A stretch of 64,000 nucleotides of DNA, taken from contig JADJRG010000031.1 in assembly GCA_016712315.1 (NCBI GenBank), positions 1 to 64,000 of the forward strand, written 5' to 3'. This DNA comes from Nannocystis sp. (GTDB taxonomy: Bacteria > Myxococcota_A > Polyangia > Nannocystales > Nannocystaceae). Positions 1-8,760 of the stretch are shown in pieces (the first letter of the stretch is position 1; every line of letters starts with the position of its first letter). Both the position numbers and the translations under genes were made by a program. A model generated the notes under the pieces. It was given only the letters and a program-made list of their open reading frames with translations, was not told the origin of the DNA and made no database searches.

Positions 1-3000
1 GAGGTCGTGTTGCAGCGCATCTCCTCCCCTTAACTGGGAGGCCCCATTGAAAGCCTCGCGGAAGAGGCACTCCGTGCGGAGGTAGTCGATATCTCCTCCC
101 CTTAACTGGGAGGCCCCATTGAAGCGACGACGAGCTCTACACGGCGGCCTCAGGTGAGTCGCTGATCTCCTCCCCTTAACTGGGGAGGCCCCATTGAAGC
201 CGGAGCTGGCGCTCCTGCATCGGCGTGATGAACGCGCATCTCCTCCCCTTAACTGGGAGGCCCCATTAAGCATGGACTCGGCCCACGCTTCCCAAACCGG
301 CCCGCGCAGCCCTCTCCTCCCCTTAACTGGGAGGCCCCATTAAAGCACTCGATCCTCCCGTCCACGAGGTCGCGGACCTCGGATCTCCTCCCCTTAACTG
401 GGAGGCCCCATTGAAAGCGGCGCCTGCTGTCGGACGCCGGCTATCTCTTCGACATATCTCCTCCCCTTAACTGGGGAGGCCCCATTAAAGCCCGGCCGCC
501 ATCAGGGCGTGGCACCTCGCCAACACAGATCTCCTCCCCTTAACTGGGGAGGCCCCATTAAGCCCAATACCAGAGGTTGTTCATCTCATTGATGCAGATC
601 TCCTCCCCTTAACTGGGGAGGCCCCATTGAAGCCTGCGTCGCCTGCCGCCGCGAGCGTCGCTGTCTTCCATCTCCTCCCCTTAACTGGGGAGGCCCCATT
701 GAAGCCTGGCACCTTTCGGGAGCGCAAGTACACGCTCCTCGTGCATCTCCTCCCCTTAACTGGGAGGCCCCATTGAAAGCGCTCGGGCGTCAGCGTGAGC
801 GACGGACGGAGAACGCTCATGATCTCCTCCCCTTAACTGGGGAGGCCCCATTGAAGCTTTTCATCCTGCCTCTCATCCTTCATCTGGACCACGACATCTC
901 CTCCCCTTAACTGGGAGGCCCCATTGAAGCAGCTCAGCGCGGGCAGTGTCCAGCTCGGCGCGGGCCTCATCTCCTCCCCTTAACTGGGAGGCCCCGTGAA
1001 AGCAGCCCGCAAGCCACGGCGCCGACCCACGGCGATCTATCTCCTCCCCTTAACTGGGGAGGCCCCATTAAGCTTCCTCACCCGGTTGGCGTCCCGCTGT
1101 CCTACGAGGATCTCCTCCCCCTTAACTGGGGAGGCCCCATTGAAAGCGTCGACTCGCTCGCGTAGCCCTCGATCCACTTCGCGAGATCTCCTCCCCTTAA
1201 CTGGGGAGGCCCCATTGAAGCACGAGGCGCCCGTTCGCGAGCTTGTGCCGCGTGTTCATCTCCTCCCCTTAACTGGGGAGGCCCCATTGAAGCGACGAGC
1301 TGCCCGTCAGCGTCCCAATCCGCCGATCTCCTCCCTTAACTGGGAGGCCCCATTGAAGCGAAAGTCGCTGAACCGCAACGCGCCGGCTGTGTGGCGTGAT
1401 CTCCTCCCCTTAACTGGGGAGGCCCCATTGAAGCGTGAAGCAGCTCGGCGCATGCCCTGATGGTGTCGAATCTCCTCCCTTAACTGGGGAGGCCCCATTG
1501 AAACACGTAGGAGACGCGCAGCCCGCCCCCGTGACGCCGAATCTCCTCCCTTAACTGGGGAGGCCCCATTGAAAGCGCGAGCAGAACAGCGGGAAGACCT
1601 ATCAGGCCGACCATCTCCTCCCCTTAACTGGGGAGGCCCCATTAAAGCCGCGCGTCACTGCGACGGCGACGCCTCGCGCTCTGCCGACGATCTCCTCTCC
1701 CCTTAACTGGGAGGCCCCATTGAAGCGTGGCGCAGGCCGAGACGGCGCACGAGCGCGATGAGCCGGGATCTCCTCCCCTTAACTGGGGAGGCCCCATTGA
1801 AGCGTGCGCCGCGACCTCGGCTCGTGCCCGGCGACCGACATCTCCTCCCCTTAACTGGGGAGGCCCCATTAAGCTGTCGCCTTCGCCGCCGCGATTTTGT
1901 CGCCGACGCCGACTATCTCCTCCCCTTAACTGGGGAGGCCCCATTGAAGCGTCGTCAATCCTGCCTCCTAGGCCGCCCTCGCGGCCGATCTCCTCCCCTT
2001 AACTGGGGAGGCCCCATTAAGCGAGCAGCCTTTCGATCGCGTCGAGGTGTCCTATCAGGATCTCCTCCCCTTAACTGGGGAGGCCCCATTGAAGCCTCGA
2101 CACAGCCAAGGTCTCTGCCCTCGGTGACTCTGATCTCCTCCCCTTAACTGGGGAGGCCCCATTAAAGCTGGGACATGAACGGATGGAGCATAGATTCCTA
2201 GTCTTCATCTCCTCCCCTTAACTGGGAGGCCCCATTGAAGCAGCCATCCTCGAACAGCGTTCAACCTTTGTTTTCCGTATCTCCTCCCCTTAACTGGGAG
2301 GCCCCATTGAAGCATGAGGCGACCGCCGACGAGATCGATCGAGGTCTCGCATCTCCTCCCCTTAACTGGGGAGGCCCCATTGAAGCGATAATGCGGTTTT
2401 CATGACTGCTCCTTTAAGCGCGCATCTCCTCCCCTTAACTGGGAGGCCCCATTAAGCTTTTGGGCGGCCGCCGCCTGGGTGTTCGTAGTGAGCATCTCCT
2501 CCCCTTAACTGGGGAGGCCCCATTGAAGCTCGCGCTGAGGCATGGGCTTGCCCCCACGGTCTCATCTCCTCCCCTTAACCGGGGAGGCCCCATTGAAGCG
2601 GCGGAAGGAGGACGTTGAGCCGGCCCGCGATGTCGGATCTCCTCCCCTTAACCGGGGAGGCCCCATTGAAGCCCACACGTGGCGCAGGTCCGCGACCGTC
2701 CTACACCTGCATCTCCTCCCTTAACCGGGGAGGCCCCATTGAAGCATCATGCTCGCATCGCAGCGCCAGCAAATACTAAGGGATCTCCTCCCCTTAACCG
2801 GGGAGGCCCCATTGAAGCCGAATCATGGACACCAGAGCAAGAGATCGTGAGAGAATCTCCTCCCCTTAACCGGGAGGCCCCATTGAAGCGGCGAGCAGAC
2901 CAGCCAGCTCGGCCTCTTGGCCCTCGATCTCCTCCCCTTAACCGGGGAGGCCCCATTGAAGCCCGACGCCGCTCGCGATGGACTTCGCGGGGCCGCGGGA

Positions 3001-3034
3001 TCTCCTCCCCTTAACCGGGAGGCCCCATTGAAGC
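1..3034 (+). CRISPR. CRISPR array, block A (42 repeats, runs off left edge)
   Basis: Forty-two copies of a repeat of about 36 bp recur every 70-76 bp, starting at 19, 91, 165, 238 and so on to 3000, with unique spacers of about 35-39 bp. The repeat opens ATCTCCTCCCC, has the loop TTAACT (or TTAACC) and continues GGGGAGG to end in CCCCATTGAAGC. CTCCCC and GGGGAG can pair as a 6-bp stem. The last bases resemble the ATTGAAA(C/G) 5' handle of type I/III crRNAs, so transcription is inferred to run left to right with the leader outside the window. All copies up to 2494 have TTAACT; those from 2564 have TTAACC. Many copies are one base short in a G or C run or have GAAAGC/TAAGC ends; the copy at 969 reads GCCCCGTGAAAGC and the one at 1690 has a CT insertion. 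No cas gene is visible, so the subtype cannot be given. Confidence 0.98.
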
Positions 3035-3128
3035 CCGCCGCGCCCGCTGCGACCCCCTCTCTGCCAGACTCAGCCCGGACACATGCAACCAATATTTACG
3101 AAGCAGGGCGAGATGAAGAATGTAAGCA

Positions 3129-3347
3129 ATGAGCAGCAACGATCATGACAGTGGAGCAGCAAACAGCTGGGGGTCTGGATACGGAAAGATCCGGCGCACC
3201 GGGATCGTGGAGATCCCCCGGGATCCGCGGGCCTTGGTCATCATTGGGAGCCCTGATCTCGAGGTGGGAGTCGTGCGCGATCGGATGTACACGGTCATCA
3301 AGCTGCACGTGCCGAGCGGGCGCGGTGGCGAAGGGGAGAGCCGATGA
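3129..3347 (+). CDS. Small hypothetical protein coupled to the IS orfA
   Basis: This 72-residue frame starts with ATG at 3129 and its stop overlaps the orfA start in an ATGA arrangement (3344-3347), which suggests translational coupling. The C-terminal half (PRDPRALVIIGSP, then DRMYTVIKLHVPS) has strand-like hydrophobic alternation; the N-terminus is polar (MSSNDHDSG). I do not recognise a family. It could be an accessory frame carried by the element or a remnant of a gene the element interrupted. A real gene is moderately likely from the coupling alone. Confidence 0.4.
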   Translation: MSSNDHDSGAANSWGSGYGKIRRTGIVEIPRDPRALVIIGSPDLEVGVVRDRMYTVIKLHVPSGRGGEGESR

Positions 3348-3745
3348 GACCGGCCGCAACGATCCCAGATCCCGAGCACACCAAGACGTCGGCGCGACCG
3401 CGCTACACCGCGGCCTTCAAGCGCAAGGTGCTCACGGAAGTCGAGCAGCTCCAGGCGGGCGAGATCGGCGCGTACCTGCGCAAGATGGGGCTGTACAGCG
3501 GCACGCTTAGCCGCTGGAGATGGGAGCGCGATTCCGCTACGATGCAGTCGTTGGCACCTCGCAAGCGCGGACCCAAGCCCAAGCAGAGCGCCGAGCAGGT
3601 CGAGCTCACGCGTCTTCAGCGGAAGATCGACGCGCTCGAGCAAAAACTCGTCGTCGCTCACGAGATCATCGAGGTTCAAAAAATCTCCGAGATCTTCAAG
3701 GGGCTCTCCCCGCAGACGCCCGACGAGCCGCCCCAGACCGGCTGA
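3344..3745 (+). CDS. IS3-family transposase OrfA (helix-turn-helix subunit)
   Basis: This 133-residue protein has the usual layout of IS3 OrfA: an N-terminal helix-turn-helix (YTAAFKRKVLTEVEQ through LYSGTLSRWRWER, about residues 22-65), a basic linker (PRKRGPKPK), then a leucine-zipper-like coiled coil (about 85-115, VELTRLQRKIDALEQKL) ending in IIEVQKISEIF. OrfA binds the element ends. A run of six A (3678-3683) near the 3' end could be a -1 frameshift site, and the orfB frame is indeed -1 relative to orfA. The downstream catalytic subunit is broken, so any product would act alone as a DNA-binding protein. Confidence 0.8.
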   Translation: MRPAATIPDPEHTKTSARPRYTAAFKRKVLTEVEQLQAGEIGAYLRKMGLYSGTLSRWRWERDSATMQSLAPRKRGPKPKQSAEQVELTRLQRKIDALEQKLVVAHEIIEVQKISEIFKGLSPQTPDEPPQTG

Positions 3746-4070
3746 TCAGCGAGGCCGAAGCGCTCGCCCCACGCACAGGCCTCACGGCGGCCTGTGAGGC
3801 GCTCGGGGTCCGGCGCTCGCGGGCGTACGAGCTCCGCAACCCGCAGGCGCCTGAGCCGCGCCAGAGGCCTCTGGCGCGGCCCAGGCGTGGGCTCTCGGAG
3901 GAGGAGCGCGCGGACGTGTTCGCCCTCCTCCACAGCGACCGCTTCATCGATCAGGCGCCAGCGCCGGTCGTGACGACCCTCCTTGAGGAGGGGCGCTACG
4001 TGTGCAGTGAGCGAACCATGTACCCGGATCCTCGCCGCCGCGGGCCAGCTCAAACCGCGCCGTCAAGCCA
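3742..4070 (+). pseudogene. IS3-family OrfB remnant, frameshifted and truncated
   Basis: The frame beginning LISEAEALAPRTGL contains the conserved N-terminal part of IS3 OrfB: CEALGVRRSRAYELR, then VFALLHSDRFIDQAPAPVV and a stretch ending SERTMY. After TMY (about 4022) the family sequence (R-I-L-A-A-A-G) continues only in another frame, so an extra C appears to have shifted it. No DDE catalytic domain follows; CRISPR repeats resume at 4133. This is a dead transposase fragment in the -1 frame relative to orfA. Confidence 0.8.
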
Positions 4071-4132
4071 GCGAGGTGGCGATCTCGCCCGACTCCTCAG
4101 CTCCGCGGCGTCATTACCTCGGCGATGGCGGC

Positions 4133-5569
4133 ATCTCCTCCCCTTAACCGGGGAGGCCCCATTGAAGCTAGCTGCTGGGCGGCCTTTGTGCCCGCCGCCT
4201 CTGCGAATCTCCTCCCCTTAACCGGGGAGGCCCCATTGAAGCCTCGGCCCAAACGTGTATCTAAACCTCCCTGCCGCCGCATCTCCTCCCCTTAACCGGG
4301 AGGCCCCATTGAAGCGGGCGCGTGGTGTCGACGCGCAGCGCCTACGCCGACATCTCCTCCCCTTAACCGGGGAGGCCCCATTGAAGCCTGGTAATCGGCG
4401 AGGCGATCGACGGGCAGGGCCAGCGATCTCCTCCCCTTAACCGGGGAGGCCCCATTGAAGCGCGATCCACAAAGCCGCGGGCAGCAGTAGATCGAGCGAT
4501 CTCCTCCCCTTAACCGGGGAGGCCCCATTGAAGCGCACGGCGCGATCGTGCCGGCGTTCGGCTCGCAGTTGATATCTCCTCCCCTTAACCGGGGAGGCCC
4601 CATTGAAGCATCGCCGACTCGTGCCACCAGCGACGCGGACGCGTAGTATCTCCTCCCCTTAACCGGGGAGGCCCCATTGAAGCCGATCCAGGCGCCCGCG
4701 GCCCGCGTGATCACCTTGCAGATCTCCTCCCCTTAACCGGGGAGGCCCCATTGAAGCTTAAATCCGCTGAGGTGACAAGGTTGTGCACATGGGATCTCCT
4801 CCCCTTAACCGGGGAGGCCCCATTGAAGCACCATGCCGCGGACCTTGGAGGCGAGCGCGGAGCTTCCATCTCCTCCCCTTAACCGGGGAGGCCCCATTGA
4901 AGCATGAGTCGCAAGCCTTGACGAGCGCGGCGCTCTGCGGCAGCATCTCCTCCCCTTAACCGGGGAGGCCCCATTGAAGCCTCCGCGGTGAGGTCGCCAG
5001 CGACGCTATCCCAGAATCTCCTCCCCTTAACCGGGGAGGCCCCATTGAAGCCACTCGGGAGGCGGGACGCGCTCCTCAGGGTCGCACGCATCTCCTCCCC
5101 TTAACCGGGAGGCCCCATTGAAGCCCTGCTTGTCGCGCGGGACATGCGGACCTGCCCCGACTATCTCCTCCCCTTAACCGGGGAGGCCCCATTGAAGCCT
5201 TGGTACTTTGCGCGGTGGCATGGCATGACGCCAGAGATCTCCTCCCCTTAACCGGGGAGGCCCCATTGAAGCGCGGCCTTGGCGGAAGGGCCTGAACCGA
5301 GGTTCCGCCATCTCCTCCCCTTAACCGGGAGGCCCCATTGAAGCGACGAGATGGGGCTCGGCAAGACCCCGCAAGCGCTCGCGGATCTCCTCCCCTTAAC
5401 CGGGGAGGCCCCATTGAAGCCGCTCCTTGAGTTTGCCGAGCTCCGCCCGAAGCACATCCATCTCCTCCCCTTAACCGGGGAGGCCCCATTGAAGCGTGCA
5501 CACGATGGGTTGGCCGCCGCGCCGAGGTCCGTCATCTCCTCCCCTTAACCGGGGAGGCCCCATTGAAGC
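4133..5569 (+). CRISPR. CRISPR array, block B (20 repeats, CCGG variant)
   Basis: Twenty repeats start at 4133, 4207, 4281, 4352, 4426, 4499 and so on to 5534, period 71-76 bp, all with the TTAACC loop. They are more uniform than block A, though the copies at 4281, 5090 and 5310 are one G short. Orientation matches block A. The block was separated from A by the IS3 remnant and from block C by a 6-kb insertion. The spacer after the last repeat (5570-5606) runs straight into a transposon-end-like direct repeat. Confidence 0.98.
5345..5383 (+). other. Spacer encoding SNF2-helicase motif I
   Basis: Read from its first base, this 39-nt spacer translates as DEMGLGKTPQALA without a stop. DEMGLGKT is the textbook Walker A/motif I of SNF2-type superfamily 2 helicases (usual form DEMGLGKTxQALA). 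The spacer was therefore probably taken from a helicase gene of this family in a phage or other mobile element. The frame match is direct; the source is inferred. Confidence 0.75.
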
Positions 5570-5606
5570 AGCTCGTAGCGCGGGACAGCCGGGCGCCCCA
5601 ACGGTG

Positions 5607-5886
5607 TCCGGCCGATCCAGCCGCCTTCGCCAGTTTCTGGCCGAAGTGCCGTCGGTCTCCTGCTCGATCAGTATGAGACCATCCAGAATTTTCATGAGGT
5701 GATCGCCCGCGGCGCCGACGACCGCTGGATCGGCGCCTAGCCCCGCACACCCCACCCTGTTCTCGATTTGCCGCCCTCGGGCCGGGGGTTCCCTCCGCGC
5801 TTCGTCCGTGATCTCTGAGGTCCAAACCCCAGCCTCAGCTTGACCAGAATGGTGGTGGTTCTACGGGTTCAGATCGACCCGACACA
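5607..5886 (+). repeat. Left copy of 280-bp direct repeat (transposon end)
   Basis: This stretch is nearly identical to 11392-11672; I see only a few differences, for example GCCGTCGG against GCCGACGG and CGATTTGCCG against CGAATTTTCCG. It begins immediately after a 37-nt spacer and ends in CCCGACACA, after which the two copies diverge. An end in ...ACA (TGT on the other strand) fits the terminal sequence of Mu/Tn5053/Tn7-like transposons. Here the inner part of the element is missing and the outer end abuts chromosomal DNA with a haem lipoprotein gene. Confidence 0.9.
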
Positions 5887-5924
5887 CCATCGTGGTCGAC
5901 GGCGATCACCCGCCTGGAGGGCCG

Positions 5925-5951
5925 CGGCCGCCGCGCGGAGGCCGGCGGCCG
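5925..5951 (-). terminator. GC hairpin downstream of the haem lipoprotein gene
   Basis: Perfect 9-bp inverted arms CGGCCGCCG (5925-5933) and CGGCGGCCG (5943-5951) lie 19 bp past the stop of the minus-strand gene ending at 5970. There is no clear T tract, so termination is only a reasonable guess. Confidence 0.35.
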
Positions 5952-5969
5952 CTGAGCGCCGCGGCCCGC

Positions 5970-6620
5970 TCAGGGCGCGAGGATCCGCCCGGGCGCGCCG
6001 TTCATCCCCTGCTCGGTGTGGCAGGAGTTGCAGTCGCCGCTCATCTGCGGGGTCGCCATCACCCGCTCCTTGCCGGCCTGGGTGACCTTGGCCTTGATCG
6101 GGAACATCAGCGGCCCGAACTCGACCTGGTCGTACATGAAGTTGCCGGCGCTGTTGACCGCGAGGGTCACGACCTTGGCGTCCGCGGTGGTGATCTCGAC
6201 GCTTATCACGCCGCCGTCGCCGTTGACGCCGTTGCAGTCGTCGGGCTCGTGGGCGCCCGAGTAGACGGTGCCGGCGATCGCGAAGAGGTTGACCACGTCC
6301 TCGCCGATCTGGGTCGCGTGGCAGCTGAGGCAGGCCTTGCCCGGGTGCATGAGCGGCGACTCGAGATCGCCCTGCGTCCAGATCATCCCGCTCATGCAGG
6401 CCGCGGCGCCGGTGTCGGTCCCCGAGCCGCTCGCCGAGCCCGAGCCGGTCCCCGCCGTCGTGTCAGTCCCGGCGCTCGCGCCCGTGGTCTCGGTGTCGGC
6501 CGCCGAGGTCGAAGACCCCGACATGCCGTCACTCGCACTGCCCACTGAGTCGCCGGCGCAAGCGCCCCCGAGCGCGACCACCCCCCCCACCCCAAATACC
6601 CGCAAGAACACTGTCTTCAT
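5970..6620 (-). CDS. Dihaem c-type cytochrome-like lipoprotein
   Basis: The start at 6620 gives MKTVFLRVFGVGGVVALGGA followed by Cys in a lipobox (GGAC), then a Ser/Thr/Gly-rich linker of about 50 residues. The folded part contains two CxxCH haem-attachment motifs, CLSCH and CNSCH, plus NLFAIAGTVYSGAHEPDDC between them. It is expected to be an exported, lipid-anchored electron carrier or redox sensor with two covalent haems, matured by the cytochrome c assembly machinery. Longer starts exist upstream (6707) but add an Arg-rich stretch that spoils the signal peptide. It lies in the block inserted into the CRISPR array, 64 bp downstream of a HAD phosphatase gene on the same strand. The domain between the haems is not one I can name. 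Confidence 0.8.
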   Translation of the reverse strand: MKTVFLRVFGVGGVVALGGACAGDSVGSASDGMSGSSTSAADTETTGASAGTDTTAGTGSGSASGSGTDTGAAACMSGMIWTQGDLESPLMHPGKACLSCHATQIGEDVVNLFAIAGTVYSGAHEPDDCNGVNGDGGVISVEITTADAKVVTLAVNSAGNFMYDQVEFGPLMFPIKAKVTQAGKERVMATPQMSGDCNSCHTEQGMNGAPGRILAP

Positions 6621-6684
6621 GCCACTGAACATAGGCCCTCGATTCTTCAGAGACACCATGGAGAATTTCCCCAGCGACCGCCGC

Positions 6685-7374
6685 TCACGGCGCCGCGCAC
6701 GCCCCATTGACGCTCGACACGTACGTGTCGAGGTGCGCCTGCCAGCCCTCGCCGGCGATCGCCACCGTCCCCTCCTCGCCGGCGTGGACGCCGATGATGA
6801 AGGTCACGTCCTTCGGGATCTTCGCCTGCGCGAACGCGGCGATGTCGGTGGTCGCGTTGCCGTAGGCGCCGTCGAAGACCAGCCCCTCGGCCTGCATGTC
6901 GGCGAGCGCCCCCGCCTTGTACGCGATCGCCGTGTCACCCGAGACCAGCGTCTTCGAGAGGATGATCCGTGAGCTCGCAGGATCGAGCGGGAAGCCGTGC
7001 TCCTCCAGCCAGCGCCGGGTCGCGTCGGTCGAGCTCTCGCCGGTGCCGCCGAGCACCCAGGTCTGGGAGCGCGCGGTGAGGTAGATGATCTGGTAGCCGC
7101 GGTCGGCGTAGGCGCTGACCATCTCCGAGGCCGCCGCGCGCTCGACCGGATCGTAGGTCCCGTCGGCCTTCTGCATCTCCCACTCGGCGTCGCTGATCGT
7201 CAGGGTCTCGTCGATGTCGAAGACGATCGCCTCCAGGCACTGCGACCCGCCGGTGTCGCCAGCGGTGGCCCCGCCGCCGCCGCTGCAGGCCGCGCCGACC
7301 AGCGACGCCACCAACCCCGCGACCATCCCGCCGAGCCAGCGCCGGGAGAACCTCAAACCGGCGCCGCGGGTCAT
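6685..7374 (-). CDS. HAD-superfamily phosphatase lipoprotein (LNS2/lipin-like)
   Basis: An N-terminal signal (LGGMVAGLVASLVGAAC then SGGGG) marks an exported lipoprotein. The mature part starts with the HAD nucleophile motif VFDIDETLTISDAE (DxDxT), followed by IIYLTARSQ (motif II, resembling the YLTARP of lipin/LNS2 and acid phosphatase groups), and ends with a region that would supply motif III/IV (FDGAYGNATTDIAAF). It is expected to hydrolyse phosphate esters outside the inner membrane; the substrate is unknown. ATG at 7374 follows a G-rich stretch; 7395 is an in-frame alternative. A second, unrelated-class HAD lipoprotein occurs at 24323. It is probably co-transcribed with the dihaem lipoprotein downstream. 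Confidence 0.8.
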   Translation of the reverse strand: MTRGAGLRFSRRWLGGMVAGLVASLVGAACSGGGGATAGDTGGSQCLEAIVFDIDETLTISDAEWEMQKADGTYDPVERAAASEMVSAYADRGYQIIYLTARSQTWVLGGTGESSTDATRRWLEEHGFPLDPASSRIILSKTLVSGDTAIAYKAGALADMQAEGLVFDGAYGNATTDIAAFAQAKIPKDVTFIIGVHAGEEGTVAIAGEGWQAHLDTYVSSVNGACAAP

Positions 7375-7504
7375 CACCCCCTGACCTCTCGTCATGGCTC
7401 CCAAGCTAGCGACGGGGGGCGCCGGCCGCCCACGCAAACCCGTCGGGCGCGCGGGGACCAAGATCGCATTTCTTGCGCCGATCGATGAGCGCAGAAGCGC
7501 GCGG

Positions 7505-7735
7505 CTAATCGATGATCAGCTCGACCTGATCCCAGATCTTCCGCAGGGTCGCGAGGGTCCGCCCCTGCCAGGGCTTGGCGGCGCTGCCGAGGATGGTCAC
7601 CCGCGTCTGCTTGGCCTTGCGGACCTCGACCAGGAACTGGCCGAAGGTGCCGATCCCCGATCCCCGAGGAGTTCAGCATGTCGAGGTTGCGGAAGTCGAG
7701 GGTGAGGGTGGCGCCGCCCTTGGCGTGGGCCGCCC
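7505..7735 (-). pseudogene. STAS-domain-like protein, C-terminal remnant with frameshift
   Basis: On the minus strand the peptide GGATLTLDFRNLDMLNSSGIG runs out of frame near 7655 and continues in another frame as FGQFLVEVRKAKQTRVTILG, finishing KIWDQVELIID before a TAG at 7505-7507. Strand - hxNSSGIG - helix - strand is the core of STAS/anti-anti-sigma-like folds. The shift coincides with a near-duplicated CCGATCC(CC)GATCCC. The 5' part is replaced by a kinase fragment on the other strand. I read this as a dead fragment. Confidence 0.55.
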
Positions 7736-7880
7736 CCTTGAGCGCCTGGCTGCGCGAGCGCCCGCCGGGCCCCGCCGGCGATCATCGCGAGCTCATCGCC
7801 CACTTCCTCGCCGCCGGTCGAGGCCTCGCCGCCGCCCACCGCCAAGGCCTCGTCCACGGCGATTTCAAGCCCGACACAAC
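7735..7880 (+). pseudogene. Serine/threonine kinase fragment
   Basis: The frame reads LSAWLRERP, then LIAHFLAAGRGLAAAHRQGL and VHGDFKPD. This is the alphaE helix and catalytic loop of a Hanks-type kinase (normally HRDFKPDN; here HGD). Nothing before or after belongs to a kinase: the fragment starts at the STAS remnant and stops at the poly-C run at 7880. It is too short to work. Confidence 0.75.
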
Positions 7881-7896
7881 CCCCCCCCCCCCCCCC
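7880..7896 (+). repeat. Homopolymer of 17 C
   Basis: Seventeen consecutive C follow directly on the kinase fragment, with further C-rich runs at about 7901-7910 and 7940-7950. It marks the junction between unrelated fragments and may be a real slippage tract or a sequencing/assembly artefact. Confidence 0.9.
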
Positions 7897-7959
7897 AAAA
7901 CGCCCCCCAGCTCGCTGATCGTTCGGCGAGCCTTAAGACTCCCCCCCCTACTCGGATTC

Positions 7960-8456
7960 TGCCTCGGCGAAGAGTTTCTGTAGCTCTGCCAACTCGTGAG
8001 TCGCGCTGGACTCACGAGCTAGTTCAAATAGCGTTTCAGTTGTTCCTTCGGGGGAGTTGATCGTGGTTACCACTCGATGGTTACCATGGGATTCCAGAAT
8101 GATGAATAGCCAGTGGTATTTGTAATAGTAGTAGTGCTCGACTTCGCTGTCAAAGCGACGAATGCGAATTCGGCCAATGGCGAGATGGTTCTTCGGCTTG
8201 AGCTCGCAGGTGTAGGATTCAAGAAGAGCAGAGCTGTCGTCAGACCCCTGGCGGCCGCTGGGGCGAGTACGCGATCCCCTTCCTCTTCGCCACCGTTGGC
8301 GAGGACGGCCTCGGGGGTGGCGGCCGGGGCGGCGGCGAGGGCCTCCACGATGGGGTCCTTCGCGCGACGCTCGGGGAGCGCGACGCCGAGGCGGTCGGCG
8401 GCGGCGAGGAGCTCGTCGCGGGTGAGGAGCCGGAGGAGGTCGGGGAGGCGGGGCAT
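7960..8456 (-). pseudogene. SAP-like N-terminus joined to an unrelated, less GC-rich coding remnant
   Basis: From ATG at 8456 the frame reads MPRLPDLLRLLTRDELLAAA, then DRLGVALPERRAKDPIVEAL, a SAP-like/DNA-binding start seen on large bacterial DNA-processing enzymes. Around 8230 the sensible frame changes and continues as SALLESYTCELKPKNHLAIG, RIRIRRFDSEVEHYYYYKYH and WLFIILESHGNHRVVTTI, ending near 7960 in ELQKLFAEAESE. The second part is clearly less GC-rich than its surroundings and uses codons unlike its neighbours, suggesting foreign DNA. I do not recognise its family. Together this is a frameshifted composite, not an intact gene. Confidence 0.45.
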
Positions 8457-8760
8457 GGGGCGGAGGTGTGACCCTAGCAACAACCTCAAGGCCGAAGCCA
8501 GCACCATCCTCGGCGCCGTCGCCGGCCACCTCTTCGCCCAGGGCGCCGAACCCGGATCGTAGCCCCTTCACCGGGCTCGTGCCGAAACCATGACGTCCCG
8601 GCGGTTCGCGAGCTCGGTGAGCGCATGCGCGCGCTGCGGGGCCGTGTGCGCTGGCTGGACGGCGTGGGCTTCATCGCCGCGACGCAGGTCACGGCAGCGA
8701 TGACAACGACGCTTGCGCTCAACTTCGTGCCCCGGCCGCGCTCCCGTGTTACGAAGGCGC
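8457..8760. other. Gap without a supported gene
   Basis: No convincing reading frame. A plus-strand tail NNLKAEASTILGAVAGHLFA (ending TAG near 8562) looks like the C-terminus of a lost gene; the rest shows no motif I can defend. It bridges the fragment zone and the VIT transporter gene. Confidence 0.5.

Larger units (their letters stand above)
3035..4132 (+). mobile_element. Decayed IS3-family insertion between array blocks A and B
   Basis: The repeat ending at 3034 is followed by spacer-like sequence and then about 1 kb of non-repeat DNA before repeats resume at 4133. It carries an IS3-type orfA (3344-3745) and the start of an orfB in the -1 frame that breaks down near 4025-4070. The whole DDE catalytic part of orfB is missing, so the element cannot move itself. 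I could not identify terminal inverted repeats or a target duplication, and the exact ends (somewhere in 3035-3130 and 4060-4132) are uncertain. The right boundary looks like a deletion that joined the inside of orfB to a surviving spacer. Confidence 0.75.

Noticed and set aside
996..1460. Open frames of 60-155 codons through the CRISPR blocks
   Set aside because: They consist of the translated repeat (LLPLTGEAPLK or MGPPQLRGGD) and spacers; the openness follows from repeat periodicity.
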